The position numbers and the translations under genes are program-made. Positions 1 to 9,382 of a DNA stretch of 64,000 bases are shown here, in pieces. A model generated the notes under the pieces. The model was not told where the DNA came from. It worked only from the letters and a program-made list of their open reading frames with translations, and did no database searches. The stretch is taken from assembly GCF_003600685.1 (NCBI RefSeq), contig NZ_CP032084.1:4216001-4280000 (forward strand), in the 5' to 3' direction. Source of the stretch: Achromobacter sp. B7 (lineage in GTDB: Bacteria; Pseudomonadota; Gammaproteobacteria; Burkholderiales; Burkholderiaceae_B). Every line of letters starts with the position of its first letter. The stretch's first letter is position 1.

Positions 1-1
1 C

Positions 2-1522
2 AGCCCATACGGCAACGTCGCGATCAACGCGCCCGTGCAGTGGAATGGCGCCACGTCGCTGACCTTGCAAGCCGCCAGGGACGTAGAGTTCAACGCCCCC
101 GTAATCGCCCACGGAGACGGCGCGGGCCTGGCCGCCAAGACGCTGGGCGGCGATCTGCGCATCAATGCCCGCATGACGCTGGCAGGCGACAACGCGGCGC
201 TGGCCTTGATTGCAAGATCAGACTTCGACCTGAACAACGGCGTGACCATCGAACTGAGCGGCAAGGGCACCACCTACGAAACCCGCCAGGGACGCTATGA
301 CGTCATCAACGATATCAGCCAGTGGGAATCCATGAACAAGGATCTGGCCGGGCGCTATGCGCTGGGCAAGAGCCTTGAGGCGGGCGGCAAAGTCGCCACC
401 ATCGGCGATGACCACAACGTATTCACCGGCGAATTCGAGGGCATGGGCCACACGCTAAGCAAGTTCGAGGTCGACGCCGACAACCACGCGGGCCTGTTCG
501 CCCAGTCCTCGGGCAACATCCGCAACCTGAATCTGTCGGACATATCCGTCACCACGGCCAAAGGCGCGCGATCGATCGACAAGGCCGCCGGCGCGCTGGT
601 GGGCACCAATTCCGGCGCCATCACCAACGTGCATGCGACGGGATCGCGCATGACCGACCTGGGCGCGGGTATCGGCGCGGTCGGCGGTTTGATCGGCCGC
701 AGCAATGGCGGAACGATCGACCGATCAAGCGTCACGGCTTCGACACTGCGTGCCACGGGCGGACGCGTCGGCGGCATGATCGGCGACAACAACGGGGGCT
801 TCATCAGCGACTCGGTGGCCAACGTCGCCGTGCAGGTATCGGGCAACGTCCACGCCGGTGGCTTTGCCGGCTATAACGACGCGGCCGGTGCGCTCTACAA
901 CGTGCAAGCACGTGGCTCGGTCACCCATAGCGGCGAATCCGGCAATGGTCACTTTGGTGGCCTGGTCGGCGCCAACCAGGCGATCATCGCCAAGTCCGCC
1001 GCCTACGGCCGCGTCCAAGTGCAAAGCGGCTCGGCTTTTTCCGTGGGCGGGCTGGCCGGATACAACGGCGGCATGATCGAGAACGCCACCGCATACGGCC
1101 AAACCAGCGGGGGCCATCACAGCGCCGTTGGCGGACTCGTGGGGTACAACAACGGGAAGCTGACCCATACCGAAGCCAGGGGCAATGTCTCTGGGCGGGA
1201 TCGGGGCGACGTGGGTGGATTGGTCGGCGTGAACCGCGGCAGTATTGAACATGCCGTCGCGAACGGCACCGTACGCGGAGAATACAAGAGCCGGATAGGC
1301 GGCTTGGCAGGCCGCAATCTGGTTACCGCCGAGATCATGGGCGGCACCGCGCACGGTGACATCAGCGGCGGCCTGCACGTCACGATGGGCGGCCTGGTCG
1401 GTGTGAACGAAGGGCTGGTCCATCAGTCGCATGCGCGCAATAGCGTGAATTACTGGTGGGGCCAGTGGTTGCTGCAAACGCGCGGCGCCTTGGTGGGCCG
1501 CAACACCGGTACGGTCTGGTAG
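2..1522 (+). CDS. GLUG-repeat surface adhesin, C-terminal part (5' end outside window)
   Basis: The frame is open from the left edge of the window, so this is the last 506 residues of a larger protein; the GTG at 35 is not a credible start. The first ~80 visible residues look like the beta-helical repeats of filamentous-haemagglutinin-type secreted proteins. From about residue 150 there are roughly nine GLUG repeats with the core G-G-L-V-G-x-N-x-G, the last ending a few residues before the stop. No autotransporter barrel, LPXTG or other anchor is visible, which fits a two-partner-secretion exoprotein whose N-terminal secretion domain and transporter lie to the left. The role in adhesion is inferred from the repeat class. 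A strong terminator follows the stop. Confidence 0.75.
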   Translation, partial: SPYGNVAINAPVQWNGATSLTLQAARDVEFNAPVIAHGDGAGLAAKTLGGDLRINARMTLAGDNAALALIARSDFDLNNGVTIELSGKGTTYETRQGRYDVINDISQWESMNKDLAGRYALGKSLEAGGKVATIGDDHNVFTGEFEGMGHTLSKFEVDADNHAGLFAQSSGNIRNLNLSDISVTTAKGARSIDKAAGALVGTNSGAITNVHATGSRMTDLGAGIGAVGGLIGRSNGGTIDRSSVTASTLRATGGRVGGMIGDNNGGFISDSVANVAVQVSGNVHAGGFAGYNDAAGALYNVQARGSVTHSGESGNGHFGGLVGANQAIIAKSAAYGRVQVQSGSAFSVGGLAGYNGGMIENATAYGQTSGGHHSAVGGLVGYNNGKLTHTEARGNVSGRDRGDVGGLVGVNRGSIEHAVANGTVRGEYKSRIGGLAGRNLVTAEIMGGTAHGDISGGLHVTMGGLVGVNEGLVHQSHARNSVNYWWGQWLLQTRGALVGRNTGTVW

Positions 1523-1542
1523 GCCGCGATGGTGCGATGACG

Positions 1543-1580
1543 AAGGTGGCGCCATCCGACAGGACTGCGCCACCTTTTCT
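1543..1580 (+). terminator. Intrinsic terminator after the GLUG protein
   Basis: A perfect 10-bp stem (AAGGTGGCGC at 1543-1552 with GCGCCACCTT at 1567-1576) has a 14-nt loop and runs into TTTTCTT on the plus strand, 20 bp after the adhesin stop codon. It separates the plus-strand adhesin from the convergent fimbrial operon. Confidence 0.75.
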
Positions 1581-1620
1581 TGCGGCCGCGATGCGTCGGC
1601 TTCGCGGACTGATGCGATAC

Positions 1621-2832
1621 CTAGGGAAATTCGAACGTGAATTCCGCAGCGGCATTGGCCACGCCTCCTTGCACGTCGTCGCGGTCACGCGCCGTGCGGA
1701 TGTAGCGGGCGGCCAACGACAGTTGCGCGCTACCGTCCATCAGCGTCATTGCATAGTCAGGGCCATAGGCGCCGCCGACGGGCCCAAACCGCACACGTCG
1801 GTCTTGCGCATCCACCACGATGATGCCGATGCCCCGGGCCGGCTTCTCGCCCTTGGCGTTCGCGCCGTGCAGCGCCAGGACCGTATCGGTACCCGGAACG
1901 AGGCCGCTTCTTGCCCGGAACTTGACCTGTGGCCGCGCCAGCGCGCTGCATTTATTCAGCCGGATGTTGAAGGGTTTCGGCGCGGCGGTCGCGCCTTCAA
2001 CGGGAAAGTCCGCGACAAAGGCGGGGGGCATGTCGACCCTGATGTCCTGATGCGCGCCGGCGTCGCACTGGTGCTTGATATCGATGCCGGGTACCGTCCC
2101 CCCCGCTCCGATCTCCAGAATCTGGCTGCCCTGATACACGGCCTTCATGGCGCACAGCTTCAGCCCGGGAGGAATCGTCTGGGGTGGCGGTTGCCACGTA
2201 GGCGGGACGATGCCGACCTGGCCGGGCTTGGTAGCACCGACGCGGTTCGTGAATATCTCCAGGACCAACGCGGTATGGGGCGCTACCCCCGTTACCTTCA
2301 AGTCGCGAGGCAGATCTTCCGGCCTTGCCATCAACACCAACTGCTGGACAAACGGCATGTATTGCATCCCACCCAGCCCGGCGACGCCAACGTTGAGGTC
2401 CGCCGCGTCTATAACCAACGAGACGCGATCCAACGCGATGACGGTGTCGCGATAGATGATCCTCATGCCTATGCCGGCCACGTTGGTGGCGACAATGCCC
2501 TCGGCCAGGTACGTCGGATTGCGCCACATCCCGGTGGTGAACAGTTTGTGCGGCTCGGTCATGCCAGGCAGCCTTGCCACCAAAAACGTGATTGCCAGCG
2601 GCGCCACTCTTTCGTACAGCACCTGGTGAATTTGCGACTGCGTCGTCAACGGCTCAACTTGCCGCCACCCTTGGCCGAAGATCACGTCGTTCTTGCAGTC
2701 CGCTGCCGCGATCACCGCGTCGGCGCCCCACGCCCATCGCGGCTGTGCGCTTGTCGCCAGCACCGCCGCTATCGCCATTGCGGCACCCCATCCTTTCCAA
2801 CGCCGCGGGCGGCGCCATCGTTCATGCTGCAT
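1621..2832 (-). CDS. Fimbrial tip adhesin (minor fimbrial subunit)
   Basis: 403 residues, last gene of the fimbrial operon. It starts at ATG 2832 behind AAGGAG. Residues 1-37 form a basic, tryptophan-rich signal peptide ending near A-W-G-A-D-A. The C-terminus ends G-G-V-A-N-A-A-A-E-F-T-F-E-F, the alternating hydrophobic strand of chaperone-usher pilins, while the long N-terminal part (~220 residues) has no pilin features and would be the receptor-binding domain. Two-domain architecture, length and last position after the usher and second chaperone all match FimD/FimH-like tip adhesins. The ligand cannot be inferred. Confidence 0.75.
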   Translation of the reverse strand: MQHERWRRPRRWKGWGAAMAIAAVLATSAQPRWAWGADAVIAAADCKNDVIFGQGWRQVEPLTTQSQIHQVLYERVAPLAITFLVARLPGMTEPHKLFTTGMWRNPTYLAEGIVATNVAGIGMRIIYRDTVIALDRVSLVIDAADLNVGVAGLGGMQYMPFVQQLVLMARPEDLPRDLKVTGVAPHTALVLEIFTNRVGATKPGQVGIVPPTWQPPPQTIPPGLKLCAMKAVYQGSQILEIGAGGTVPGIDIKHQCDAGAHQDIRVDMPPAFVADFPVEGATAAPKPFNIRLNKCSALARPQVKFRARSGLVPGTDTVLALHGANAKGEKPARGIGIIVVDAQDRRVRFGPVGGAYGPDYAMTLMDGSAQLSLAARYIRTARDRDDVQGGVANAAAEFTFEFP

Positions 2833-2900
2833 CTCGATCTCCTTGCCCTGCCCTGCCGCCCGGCGATAGCCCCCCGGTTGGCATGGGTGTTGGTATTGCC

Positions 2901-3662
2901 TTACCGAAGGCCCAGCGCCAGCCGGCCTTCAATGATGTCGCCGTCGTCGTTAGCGGCCTGGTAACGCAGTGCGTCCTTGCCTGCCCGGGGCGTCGCCCCC
3001 TGGGGCAACGGGAAGCGCGTGCGGGACAGCGGTGCAACGGTCAGCCCCATCAGTGTGATGAACGCGCCGGGCTTTTCCTGGGTGTCCAGCTCCAGCCGCG
3101 CCAGCGACACCGCATACGGCGCCGCGTTGACGGCCTCGATTTCGTGATCCGCCGCGTGATACGTCCACAACACCTGTCCGATAGCTTCGTAGGCGGATCC
3201 CGACAGGCCGTCGGGCCGATACAGCACTTTCATGCGTAGCCGATACGACAGCTGAAGCAGGTTGTTTTGCGTGCGATCCCGCGCGGGGACTTCCAGGAAA
3301 TTGATCCAGAACACGGATTCGCGATCTGACGGCAGGCGTTCTCCCGTGTGCCGCAGCAACAGGCTCGCGCGCTGCCCCGGGTCCAGTCGGTACACCGGCG
3401 GCGTCAATAGGAATGGCACGGTTTGCAAGCTTGGGTCCGAGGTGAAGTCGCCGGTGTCCAGCCAGCTTTGCACCAGGATGGGATGCTGGCCGGTATTGGC
3501 GGTGCGCAAGGTCAGTGACTGTTGCGTGGCCGGGTAGATGAAGCGCGTGCCGGTCACGACCAGATCGGCCCGCGCACCCCCAGGGCACAACACGCACCAG
3601 GCAGCCGTCAGGGCAAGCACCAGCGCGAATCGCCAGCGGCCCCATGCGCGCGGCCGGCTCAT
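2901..3662 (-). CDS. Periplasmic fimbrial chaperone, PapD family (second copy)
   Basis: 253 residues from the chosen start ATG 3662, which overlaps the usher stop codon in an ATGA arrangement; a longer reading from 3734 lies inside the usher gene. An export signal covers residues ~1-33 (ends G-G-A-R-A-D). The mature part has the PapD-family signature L-P-S-D-R-E-S-V-F-W-I-N-F and the F-L-L-T-P-P-V-Y-R-L edge strand. Such chaperones complete the pilin fold by donor-strand complementation and hand subunits to the usher. A second chaperone lies upstream of the usher (6376-7137); having two may reflect one dedicated to the tip adhesin encoded next. Confidence 0.85.
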   Translation of the reverse strand: MSRPRAWGRWRFALVLALTAAWCVLCPGGARADLVVTGTRFIYPATQQSLTLRTANTGQHPILVQSWLDTGDFTSDPSLQTVPFLLTPPVYRLDPGQRASLLLRHTGERLPSDRESVFWINFLEVPARDRTQNNLLQLSYRLRMKVLYRPDGLSGSAYEAIGQVLWTYHAADHEIEAVNAAPYAVSLARLELDTQEKPGAFITLMGLTVAPLSRTRFPLPQGATPRAGKDALRYQAANDDGDIIEGRLALGLR

Positions 3663-6265
3663 CGGAGCGTCAGCGGTCCGACGCCGCCTTGAGGTGGCGT
3701 GGAGGGCGGATCGGCCTGCGCCGCCTGCACGCATTCCCGCTCCAGGATGTCGTAAGCGCTGTCGCCCCGCAACGCGCGGTCAGGCAATGCGTACTCAACA
3801 AAACAACGTTCGCCGTCGCCCTCTCCCCATTCGACGCGTACCGTGCCACGGTCTTTTTCCGCGCGCATGACGATGCGGCTTCCCTGCCCCACCGCGCCCA
3901 CCGCCACGCCGGTGTCCGGGTCGATGACTTCGGCGCCGAAAGGCAACGGCGACCCATCTTCCAGCTTGCCCACAATAAGCACCTGGCGAGCGCGCAACGT
4001 CGGGTAGACCAGCTTGATGATCGCCCCGGCTCGTGGCGCGATGTTCAGCGAGCTTGCCTTGAGTTCGATGTCGGCGGGCAGGTCCGCCGGGTCCACGTCC
4101 ACGGCGTTCAAGCGGTACGGGCTCAGGCTGCCCACCACGGCATAGCCAGCCGCGTCCACGCGGTTCAAGCCGTATCCCACCCGCATACCCTGCGCGTCCT
4201 TGGCCTGCACCAGCGCCACCGTTTCGCCCAGGGTCTGTGCCAACGTCAGGCCGCCACTGTGCAAGACCATGGCGCCCATGGCGTTCAACGACGCCTGGCG
4301 ATATCCGCGCCCTTGCCCCACGCTGGCCGACACCGCGGCTTGCGGAAAGTTGTAGCCCAGGCCCGCGTCCGCCGAATTGGCGTTGGTGCGGCCGTTGTGC
4401 GACGCCGACAAGGAATACGAGCCCGCGCCGGCATCATCAAGCGCGCCGCTGACACTGGAGGATACGCGCGCGCCCTCGCGGCTGTCGGCGGTGTAGACGG
4501 CGCTGACGCGCGTTGCGCGCGATGACGTCGCCCGGCCAAGCGGAATGGCCACGTTAAGCGTCATCTGCGTGCTTTTGACGCTGCCGCCGCCCCAATAGTC
4601 CGAGCTGGCGCCGTGAACGCGTTGCAGCGCAATGGAATACGACACATCGTTCCAGTCGTTGTTGTAGCCCACGGAGAAGTTCATGTCGTTGCCGGCCTGC
4701 TTCCAATAGTTGGCCGTGGACGCCGACGCATACAGGCTGCCCAGGCTGCCGCCCAGGCTTTGGCTGACGTTCAGGTCGAAGCGGCTGCGCATGCGGCCAT
4801 CGTTCTGGTAGCGCGTGTTTTGCGGCAGGTTGCCCAGCGCCACGGCGTCGCGCAATCCCAGGTAACCGCTGGTCGAATAGCGGTAGGCCAATAATGAAAA
4901 GTTGGTGCCGCTGTTGGGCAGGTCGCGGCTATAGGTCAGCCGGTAGCTGGCCCCGGCGCGCGATTCCCGCGAGGGCAACTTCGCACGCGCGCCCGTCATA
5001 TCAAACGCAAAGGCGCCTATCGCCGTGCTCATGGCGGCGCCCAGCAGCGCCGAGCCATAGTGGTCGGTAAACGCCATCCCGCCGTAGCCGGTCACCGAGT
5101 CGCCCACTCCGCGCTTCAGCGTGCCCTGCAACACGTACCGGGAGCTGCTGCGCAAGCCGGGGTCGGCCGCGCGGCCCGCCGTTACGCTGTATTGCGTCAC
5201 ACCCGGGCGCAACAGCTGCACGATGGTGGCAAACGGCACCACAAAGCTGCGCAAGCTGCCATCGGCTTCCGTCACGCGCACGTCCAGATCGCCACCGTAG
5301 CTGGCGGCGCGCACGTCTTCGATGGCAAAGGGGCCGGGGGCCACGGTGGTCTCATAAATAAGGAAGCCACGTTGGTACACGGACACTTTCGCGTTGCTGT
5401 TGGCCGTGCCGCGCACGATGGGCGCGTAATAGCGCATCGTCTCGGGTAGCATGCGGTCGTCGCTGCCCAGCTGCACGCCCCGGAACGACACCGCGTCGAA
5501 CAGTTCACCGCTGGTTGAGCTTTCGCCCACCAGCAACTGCGACTTCCAGGTCGGGATATCGGTTTGCAGAAAATAGGAATTGGCTTGATAGCGCGCGCCG
5601 CTGGTCTGCGACCAGGACGCCGAGCCGCTGTGCCGCAACCGCACCGCGCCCAGATTCAGCCCCGCATTGATACCGGCGTAGCCCCGCGTCGTGCGGCGGC
5701 CATTGCTTTCGGTGCTGAAGACGTTGGTGTTGTAGTTCAGCCGAGCGGCCGTGATGCCGCTGTCCCACTGCGACGGGTCCACGTAGCGGTTGGACGCCGC
5801 CAGCCGTTGGAGATACTCGGGATACGTCGCGTACAGGGCCAGCTGCGCCATATCGACCCGTATCTTTGCGCCGGGCACATACCGACCCAGGTCGTCGCAG
5901 GCAAGCACCTCGGGCAGCGGCTCGACGCCATCCGCGCGCGACACCTTGCCCAGGTCCAGCCCGCCACGCTCCAGCATCAATGCGTCGTAACAGGGCGCGG
6001 CGCTGTCTTGTCCGGGCACATTGCGAAACTCGATGTCGTCGACGCCGCGCCATTGCCCGTTGAAATACAAGTCCAGGCGATGCATGCCGGGATCGGCAAA
6101 GTTCACCCGCTGAAAGCGGCGCGTGTCGATCGTGGCGCCGCCCACTTCCTGCATCAGCATGTAGGGGTCGAAAATTGCGACTTCGTCTTGCGCCGCCGCG
6201 CTGCTGGCCGTGACCGCGCAGGCGGCCGCAAGCAAGCAGCGGCCGGTGCGCCGCCAGGGACGCAT
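3659..6265 (-). CDS. Outer-membrane fimbrial usher, FimD/PapC family
   Basis: 868 residues from ATG 6265; the frame stays open to a TTG at 6337, which would add 24 residues. The signal peptide (residues 1-25) ends A-S-S-A-A-A-Q-D. The N-terminal periplasmic domain that receives chaperone-subunit complexes is visible in F-N-G-Q-W-R-G. The 24-strand barrel and plug occupy the middle, with the usual S-x-x-G-x-Y-R-L-T-Y-S-R-D features. The C-terminal domain ends with F-V-E-Y-A-L-P-D. Length is normal for the family. It overlaps the following chaperone by four bases, so the two are probably translationally coupled. Confidence 0.88.
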   Translation of the reverse strand: MRPWRRTGRCLLAAACAVTASSAAAQDEVAIFDPYMLMQEVGGATIDTRRFQRVNFADPGMHRLDLYFNGQWRGVDDIEFRNVPGQDSAAPCYDALMLERGGLDLGKVSRADGVEPLPEVLACDDLGRYVPGAKIRVDMAQLALYATYPEYLQRLAASNRYVDPSQWDSGITAARLNYNTNVFSTESNGRRTTRGYAGINAGLNLGAVRLRHSGSASWSQTSGARYQANSYFLQTDIPTWKSQLLVGESSTSGELFDAVSFRGVQLGSDDRMLPETMRYYAPIVRGTANSNAKVSVYQRGFLIYETTVAPGPFAIEDVRAASYGGDLDVRVTEADGSLRSFVVPFATIVQLLRPGVTQYSVTAGRAADPGLRSSSRYVLQGTLKRGVGDSVTGYGGMAFTDHYGSALLGAAMSTAIGAFAFDMTGARAKLPSRESRAGASYRLTYSRDLPNSGTNFSLLAYRYSTSGYLGLRDAVALGNLPQNTRYQNDGRMRSRFDLNVSQSLGGSLGSLYASASTANYWKQAGNDMNFSVGYNNDWNDVSYSIALQRVHGASSDYWGGGSVKSTQMTLNVAIPLGRATSSRATRVSAVYTADSREGARVSSSVSGALDDAGAGSYSLSASHNGRTNANSADAGLGYNFPQAAVSASVGQGRGYRQASLNAMGAMVLHSGGLTLAQTLGETVALVQAKDAQGMRVGYGLNRVDAAGYAVVGSLSPYRLNAVDVDPADLPADIELKASSLNIAPRAGAIIKLVYPTLRARQVLIVGKLEDGSPLPFGAEVIDPDTGVAVGAVGQGSRIVMRAEKDRGTVRVEWGEGDGERCFVEYALPDRALRGDSAYDILERECVQAAQADPPSTPPQGGVGPLTLR

Positions 6266-6375
6266 GCGTCGCCGCGCCCCGACAGGCGTGAAAACAGGAT
6301 GGCGAACCGAAGGTCGCGCAAGTCGAACGTTGATCAAACCGGAGAAACTCCCGCGACAAGGGCCAGGTAAAGCGC

Positions 6376-7137
6376 TCAGTCCAGCAAGCGTTTGTTGATT
6401 TCGCGCCGTGCGCCAAAGTCGTTGATGGCTTCGTACTGGACGGTGGATTTCGCGCTTTGCAGGCCAGCCGCATTCGAGGAAAGCGCAAAGTTCGTTTGCC
6501 CAAACGGCGCAACCATGCCGTTATCCACGGCTATCGTCTTGCCGCCCGACACCAGCCCGACACGCGCGAACGACACATGAAACGGCGTGGGGTTGGTGAC
6601 TTCAAGCTGGCGCTTTCCGCCCGCGCCGCCCACCAGTTTCCAGGTCAGCTTGTCGGGCGCCGTCGCGGCCTCGTCGGGCAGCGTGGCGGGCCGAAAGAAA
6701 ATCTTGATGCGGGTATGAAAGGAAAATTGCAGCACGTTGACGGTGGCTGGATCACGCGGTGGCGTTTCCACGACGTTCAGATAAAACAGGGTCTCGCGAT
6801 CGGACGGCAGCGGTTCCTTGGTGTAGCTGATGCGGATATTGGCCGCGCTGTTGGGTTCGATTCGCATGATCGGCGGCGTCAACACGAACGGCAGGCGCAA
6901 ATCGGTGGGCAGCACGCCTTCCTTGCCGTCGTCGATCCAGTTTTGCGCCAGCACGGGGCTTGCCCCGTTGTTGCGGACAATCATGATGGCATCGCGCGCG
7001 TCGGACTTGATGACCAGGCGCGTGCCTTGCAAGACCAATGCGGCCTGGGCGGGAAACGCCCAGGCGCACAGGACCAAAGCGAGCGATAGCACGCGCGTGA
7101 ACGCATGGCGGGCAAGCGCCCCGATGATCGTGTTCAT
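6376..7137 (-). CDS. Periplasmic fimbrial chaperone, PapD family (first copy)
   Basis: 253 residues starting at ATG 7137, 14 bp after the pilin stop. The signal peptide ends A-F-P-A-Q-A. Two immunoglobulin-like domains follow, with the family hallmark L-P-S-D-R-E-T-L-F-Y-L-N-V-V at ~120-133 and the conserved edge strand P-F-V-L-T-P-P-I-M-R-I. The C-terminal domain ends in a basic stretch (A-R-R-E-I-N-K-R-L). It acts in the periplasm to fold and escort the major pilin encoded just upstream. Its sequence is clearly related to, but diverged from, the second chaperone of the operon. Confidence 0.88.
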   Translation of the reverse strand: MNTIIGALARHAFTRVLSLALVLCAWAFPAQAALVLQGTRLVIKSDARDAIMIVRNNGASPVLAQNWIDDGKEGVLPTDLRLPFVLTPPIMRIEPNSAANIRISYTKEPLPSDRETLFYLNVVETPPRDPATVNVLQFSFHTRIKIFFRPATLPDEAATAPDKLTWKLVGGAGGKRQLEVTNPTPFHVSFARVGLVSGGKTIAVDNGMVAPFGQTNFALSSNAAGLQSAKSTVQYEAINDFGARREINKRLLD

Positions 7138-7151
7138 TGCGGTCGCCGAAC

Positions 7152-7736
7152 TTAGTTATAGCGCAGCGTGTAGGTCACGAAGGAATCGCCACCACCCATG
7201 CCGACCGAAGTGGCGGAGGGATCCTGCGGGACGTATTTGGCCGAGTAGTACAGGATGGCCTGATTGTTCTTGACCTCGGCCACTTGCGGGTTGGCGTCGG
7301 TGATGCCCAGCCGGATCGGCGTGGTGTTGGCGGGGGCTTCGCTGCGGTTGTTGCGGATCTGGATCTGCACGCCGGCAGCCGGGTCTGCGCCCACCAGCTT
7401 CAGGTTGCCCGTCACCTTGTCGACGTTCGGGTGGTTGGCATGAAATTGCAGCCGCACCTTGGTGTCATCCGTGCAGTCGGCAGAGCCGTGCACCTTGATT
7501 TGAAAGTCACGTTCGGGCGCGGACCCATTCACGACGTCCGCGGGATTGACCGTGCCGAACGAAGGCACGTCGGTGACGCCATTTGCGCCGCCCGCGCTGC
7601 CTTCAACGTCGCACGTCACGTCGCTGATCGTGCCAAAAAAGTTGACGGTACCGCCGGCGGCGAAACTGGCGCCCGGCGCGAATGCGGCGAGCAGCAAGCC
7701 AGAGGCGGCAAGGGATGTCACGATACTGCGCTTCAT
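7152..7736 (-). CDS. Major fimbrial subunit (type 1-like pilin)
   Basis: 194 residues, first gene of the fimbrial operon. Start ATG 7736 is chosen because AAGGAA sits 7 bp upstream and a good signal peptide begins there (basic M-K-R, hydrophobic core, cleavage near A-S-F-A-A-G); a longer frame to 7862 has no such features. The mature protein opens with G-T-V-N-F-F-G-T-I, the donor strand region, has the pilin disulphide cysteines (D-V-T-C-D and A-D-C-T-D), and ends Y-T-L-R-Y-N with the penultimate tyrosine usual for chaperone-recognised pilins. It polymerises outside the cell to form the rod. Confidence 0.87.
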   Translation of the reverse strand: MKRSIVTSLAASGLLLAAFAPGASFAAGGTVNFFGTISDVTCDVEGSAGGANGVTDVPSFGTVNPADVVNGSAPERDFQIKVHGSADCTDDTKVRLQFHANHPNVDKVTGNLKLVGADPAAGVQIQIRNNRSEAPANTTPIRLGITDANPQVAEVKNNQAILYYSAKYVPQDPSATSVGMGGGDSFVTYTLRYN

Positions 7737-8267
7737 GCGTATTCCTTTTGTGAAGATGAATATGGCGGCTGAAAAGGCGACGCGGTGAACCATGGGGTTT
7801 GCGGATACGCCGCGGGCGCGATATGCCGCCGAAGCCTTGATGACTGCCAGAACCCGGCACACCGTGTCCTGGCAACAGGGCTCGCCAACCCCGGCAAGAC
7901 AATGCCGCGGGGATGGGTTGGTGCGAGTCCATGAACGATACGATTTAGGCGCGCGGATTTAACTAGGAAGATGCTTAATTGGCGCTCTGATAAATCAGAA
8001 AAAAAGCCCTTTGGCTGAATGTCGAACGCCATTTGCATTGCTGCATTGCAAAACAGCTTCCATCCCTTTGCCAAAGCGGTCCCGCGCTTGAATTGATGCA
8101 CTGCCACAGGCGCGTCCACGGCTTGTTCAAGCGCGACATATTCGGGTCACAATCAGGCTGGCCATCAACCTCGCTACACTGGCCAAGCGCAGACTGCCCC
8201 GCGCCGCTTTGATTCGACCCCGTCCGCGCTGCCGGCCGGGGCCATGCAATGCAAACCCGGAGGTAAT
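7737..8267. promoter_or_regulatory. Divergent intergenic region between the pilin and the Ldh-family gene
   Basis: About 530 bp without a credible gene. The stretch 7935-8060 is markedly richer in A and T than the flanks, with an A8 run near 8000, and is the likely location of the fimbrial promoter on the minus strand; no convincing -35/-10 pair stands out by eye. No long homopolymeric C tract like those reported for phase-variable Bordetella fim promoters is present. The 3' end carries CGGAGGT at 8259-8265, the ribosome binding site of the plus-strand gene. Confidence 0.4.
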
Positions 8268-9299
8268 GTGAACACCGACATGGTCAATCTCTCGATCACC
8301 GAGGTCTATGAGTTATCGCTTGATGTGTTGAGCCGCAACGGCTTTTCGACGGCGCACGCCAAGGCCATCGCGCAAACGATCACGGCGGGTCAGCGCGATG
8401 ACTGCCAGTCTCATGGCATGTACCGCCTGCTCGCTTGCGTGCGTACCTTGCAGTCCGGGCTGGTTGACCCTGAAGCCCTGCCCATCGTCACGCACCCCAC
8501 CGCAGCCGTGGTGCAGGTCGATGCGCAGCGCGCGTATTCCTTGTTGGCATTTCAAGAAGGCTTGCCGCATCTGGTGGACAAGGCCAAGCGCAACGGCGTG
8601 GCCGTGCTGGCCATCAACAATTGCTTCCACTTTTCCGCGCTGTGGCCCGAAGTCGAAGCCATTGCGCAGCATGGCCTTGCGGGCTTGGCGATGACGCCCA
8701 GCCATAGCTGGGTGGCGCCGGCGGGGGGTACGCGTCCGGTGTTCGGCACCAACCCCTTGGCGTTCGCCTGGCCGCGCCCTGGCCCCTACCCATATGTGTT
8801 TGACTTTGCCACCAGCATGGTCGCGCGCGGCGAAATCGAATTGCACCGTCGCACCGGGCGCGCCATTCCAGAAGGCTGGGCGATTGATGCGCAAGGACGG
8901 CCCACCACCGACGCCGCTGCGGGACTGGCGGGCGCGATGCTGCCGTTCGGTACCTACAAGGGGTCGGCACTATCCACGATGATCGAGCTGCTGGCCGGAC
9001 CGCTCATCGGCGACTGGACCAGCATGCAGTCGCAAGCGCACGATGCCGGCAAGGGCGGCACGCCCCTGCACGGGGAATTGGTAATTGCGCTGGACCCGAA
9101 CATCCTGGGCCGTGGCCTGGCGCCGGCCAACGCCGACGCCGCCGAGGCCATGCTGGACGCCATCAGCGGCCAGGGCGCACGCCTGCCTTCCGAACGCCGC
9201 TTCAAGGCGCGCGCCAAGAGCGAACAGGAAGGCGTATGGGTCGGCCGCGCGCTGTATGACGAGATCAGGTCGTTGGGGTCATTGAAGACGCAGGGCTGA
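8268..9299 (+). CDS. Ldh_2-family NAD(P)H-dependent oxidoreductase
   Basis: 343 residues from GTG 8268, picked because CGGAGGT lies 4-5 bp upstream; ATG 8244 precedes that site and ATG 8280 is too far from it. Sequence features are those of the malate/L-lactate dehydrogenase (Ldh_2) superfamily: S-H-G-M-Y-R-L near 46-52 with the catalytic histidine, N-N-C-F-H-F-S, and P-A-G-G-T-R-P-V-F-G-T-N-P. Family members reduce 2-oxo acids, sulfolactate precursors, ureidoglycolate or cyclic imines such as delta-1-piperideine-2-carboxylate; the substrate cannot be decided here. It stands alone, convergent with the aldehyde oxidoreductase operon. A link to the pipecolate-type genes at 35-42 kb is possible but only by analogy. 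Confidence 0.75.
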   Translation: MNTDMVNLSITEVYELSLDVLSRNGFSTAHAKAIAQTITAGQRDDCQSHGMYRLLACVRTLQSGLVDPEALPIVTHPTAAVVQVDAQRAYSLLAFQEGLPHLVDKAKRNGVAVLAINNCFHFSALWPEVEAIAQHGLAGLAMTPSHSWVAPAGGTRPVFGTNPLAFAWPRPGPYPYVFDFATSMVARGEIELHRRTGRAIPEGWAIDAQGRPTTDAAAGLAGAMLPFGTYKGSALSTMIELLAGPLIGDWTSMQSQAHDAGKGGTPLHGELVIALDPNILGRGLAPANADAAEAMLDAISGQGARLPSERRFKARAKSEQEGVWVGRALYDEIRSLGSLKTQG

Positions 9300-9382
9300 C
9301 ACGCGCGTCGGCCAGCCGGCACCTTGGCGCGCTGGCGGCCGCTGGCAGCAGGGGGTGACGCGGCTGGGAATCACGGTCCTGG

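Noticed and set aside
1456..2964. 502-codon plus-strand reading frame opposite the fimbrial adhesin
   Set aside because: It lies antisense to a well-supported gene, has no ribosome binding site or domain, and reflects GC-rich codon use of the real minus-strand gene.
7152..7862. Longer pilin start at 7862
   Set aside because: The signal peptide and ribosome binding site point to ATG 7736.
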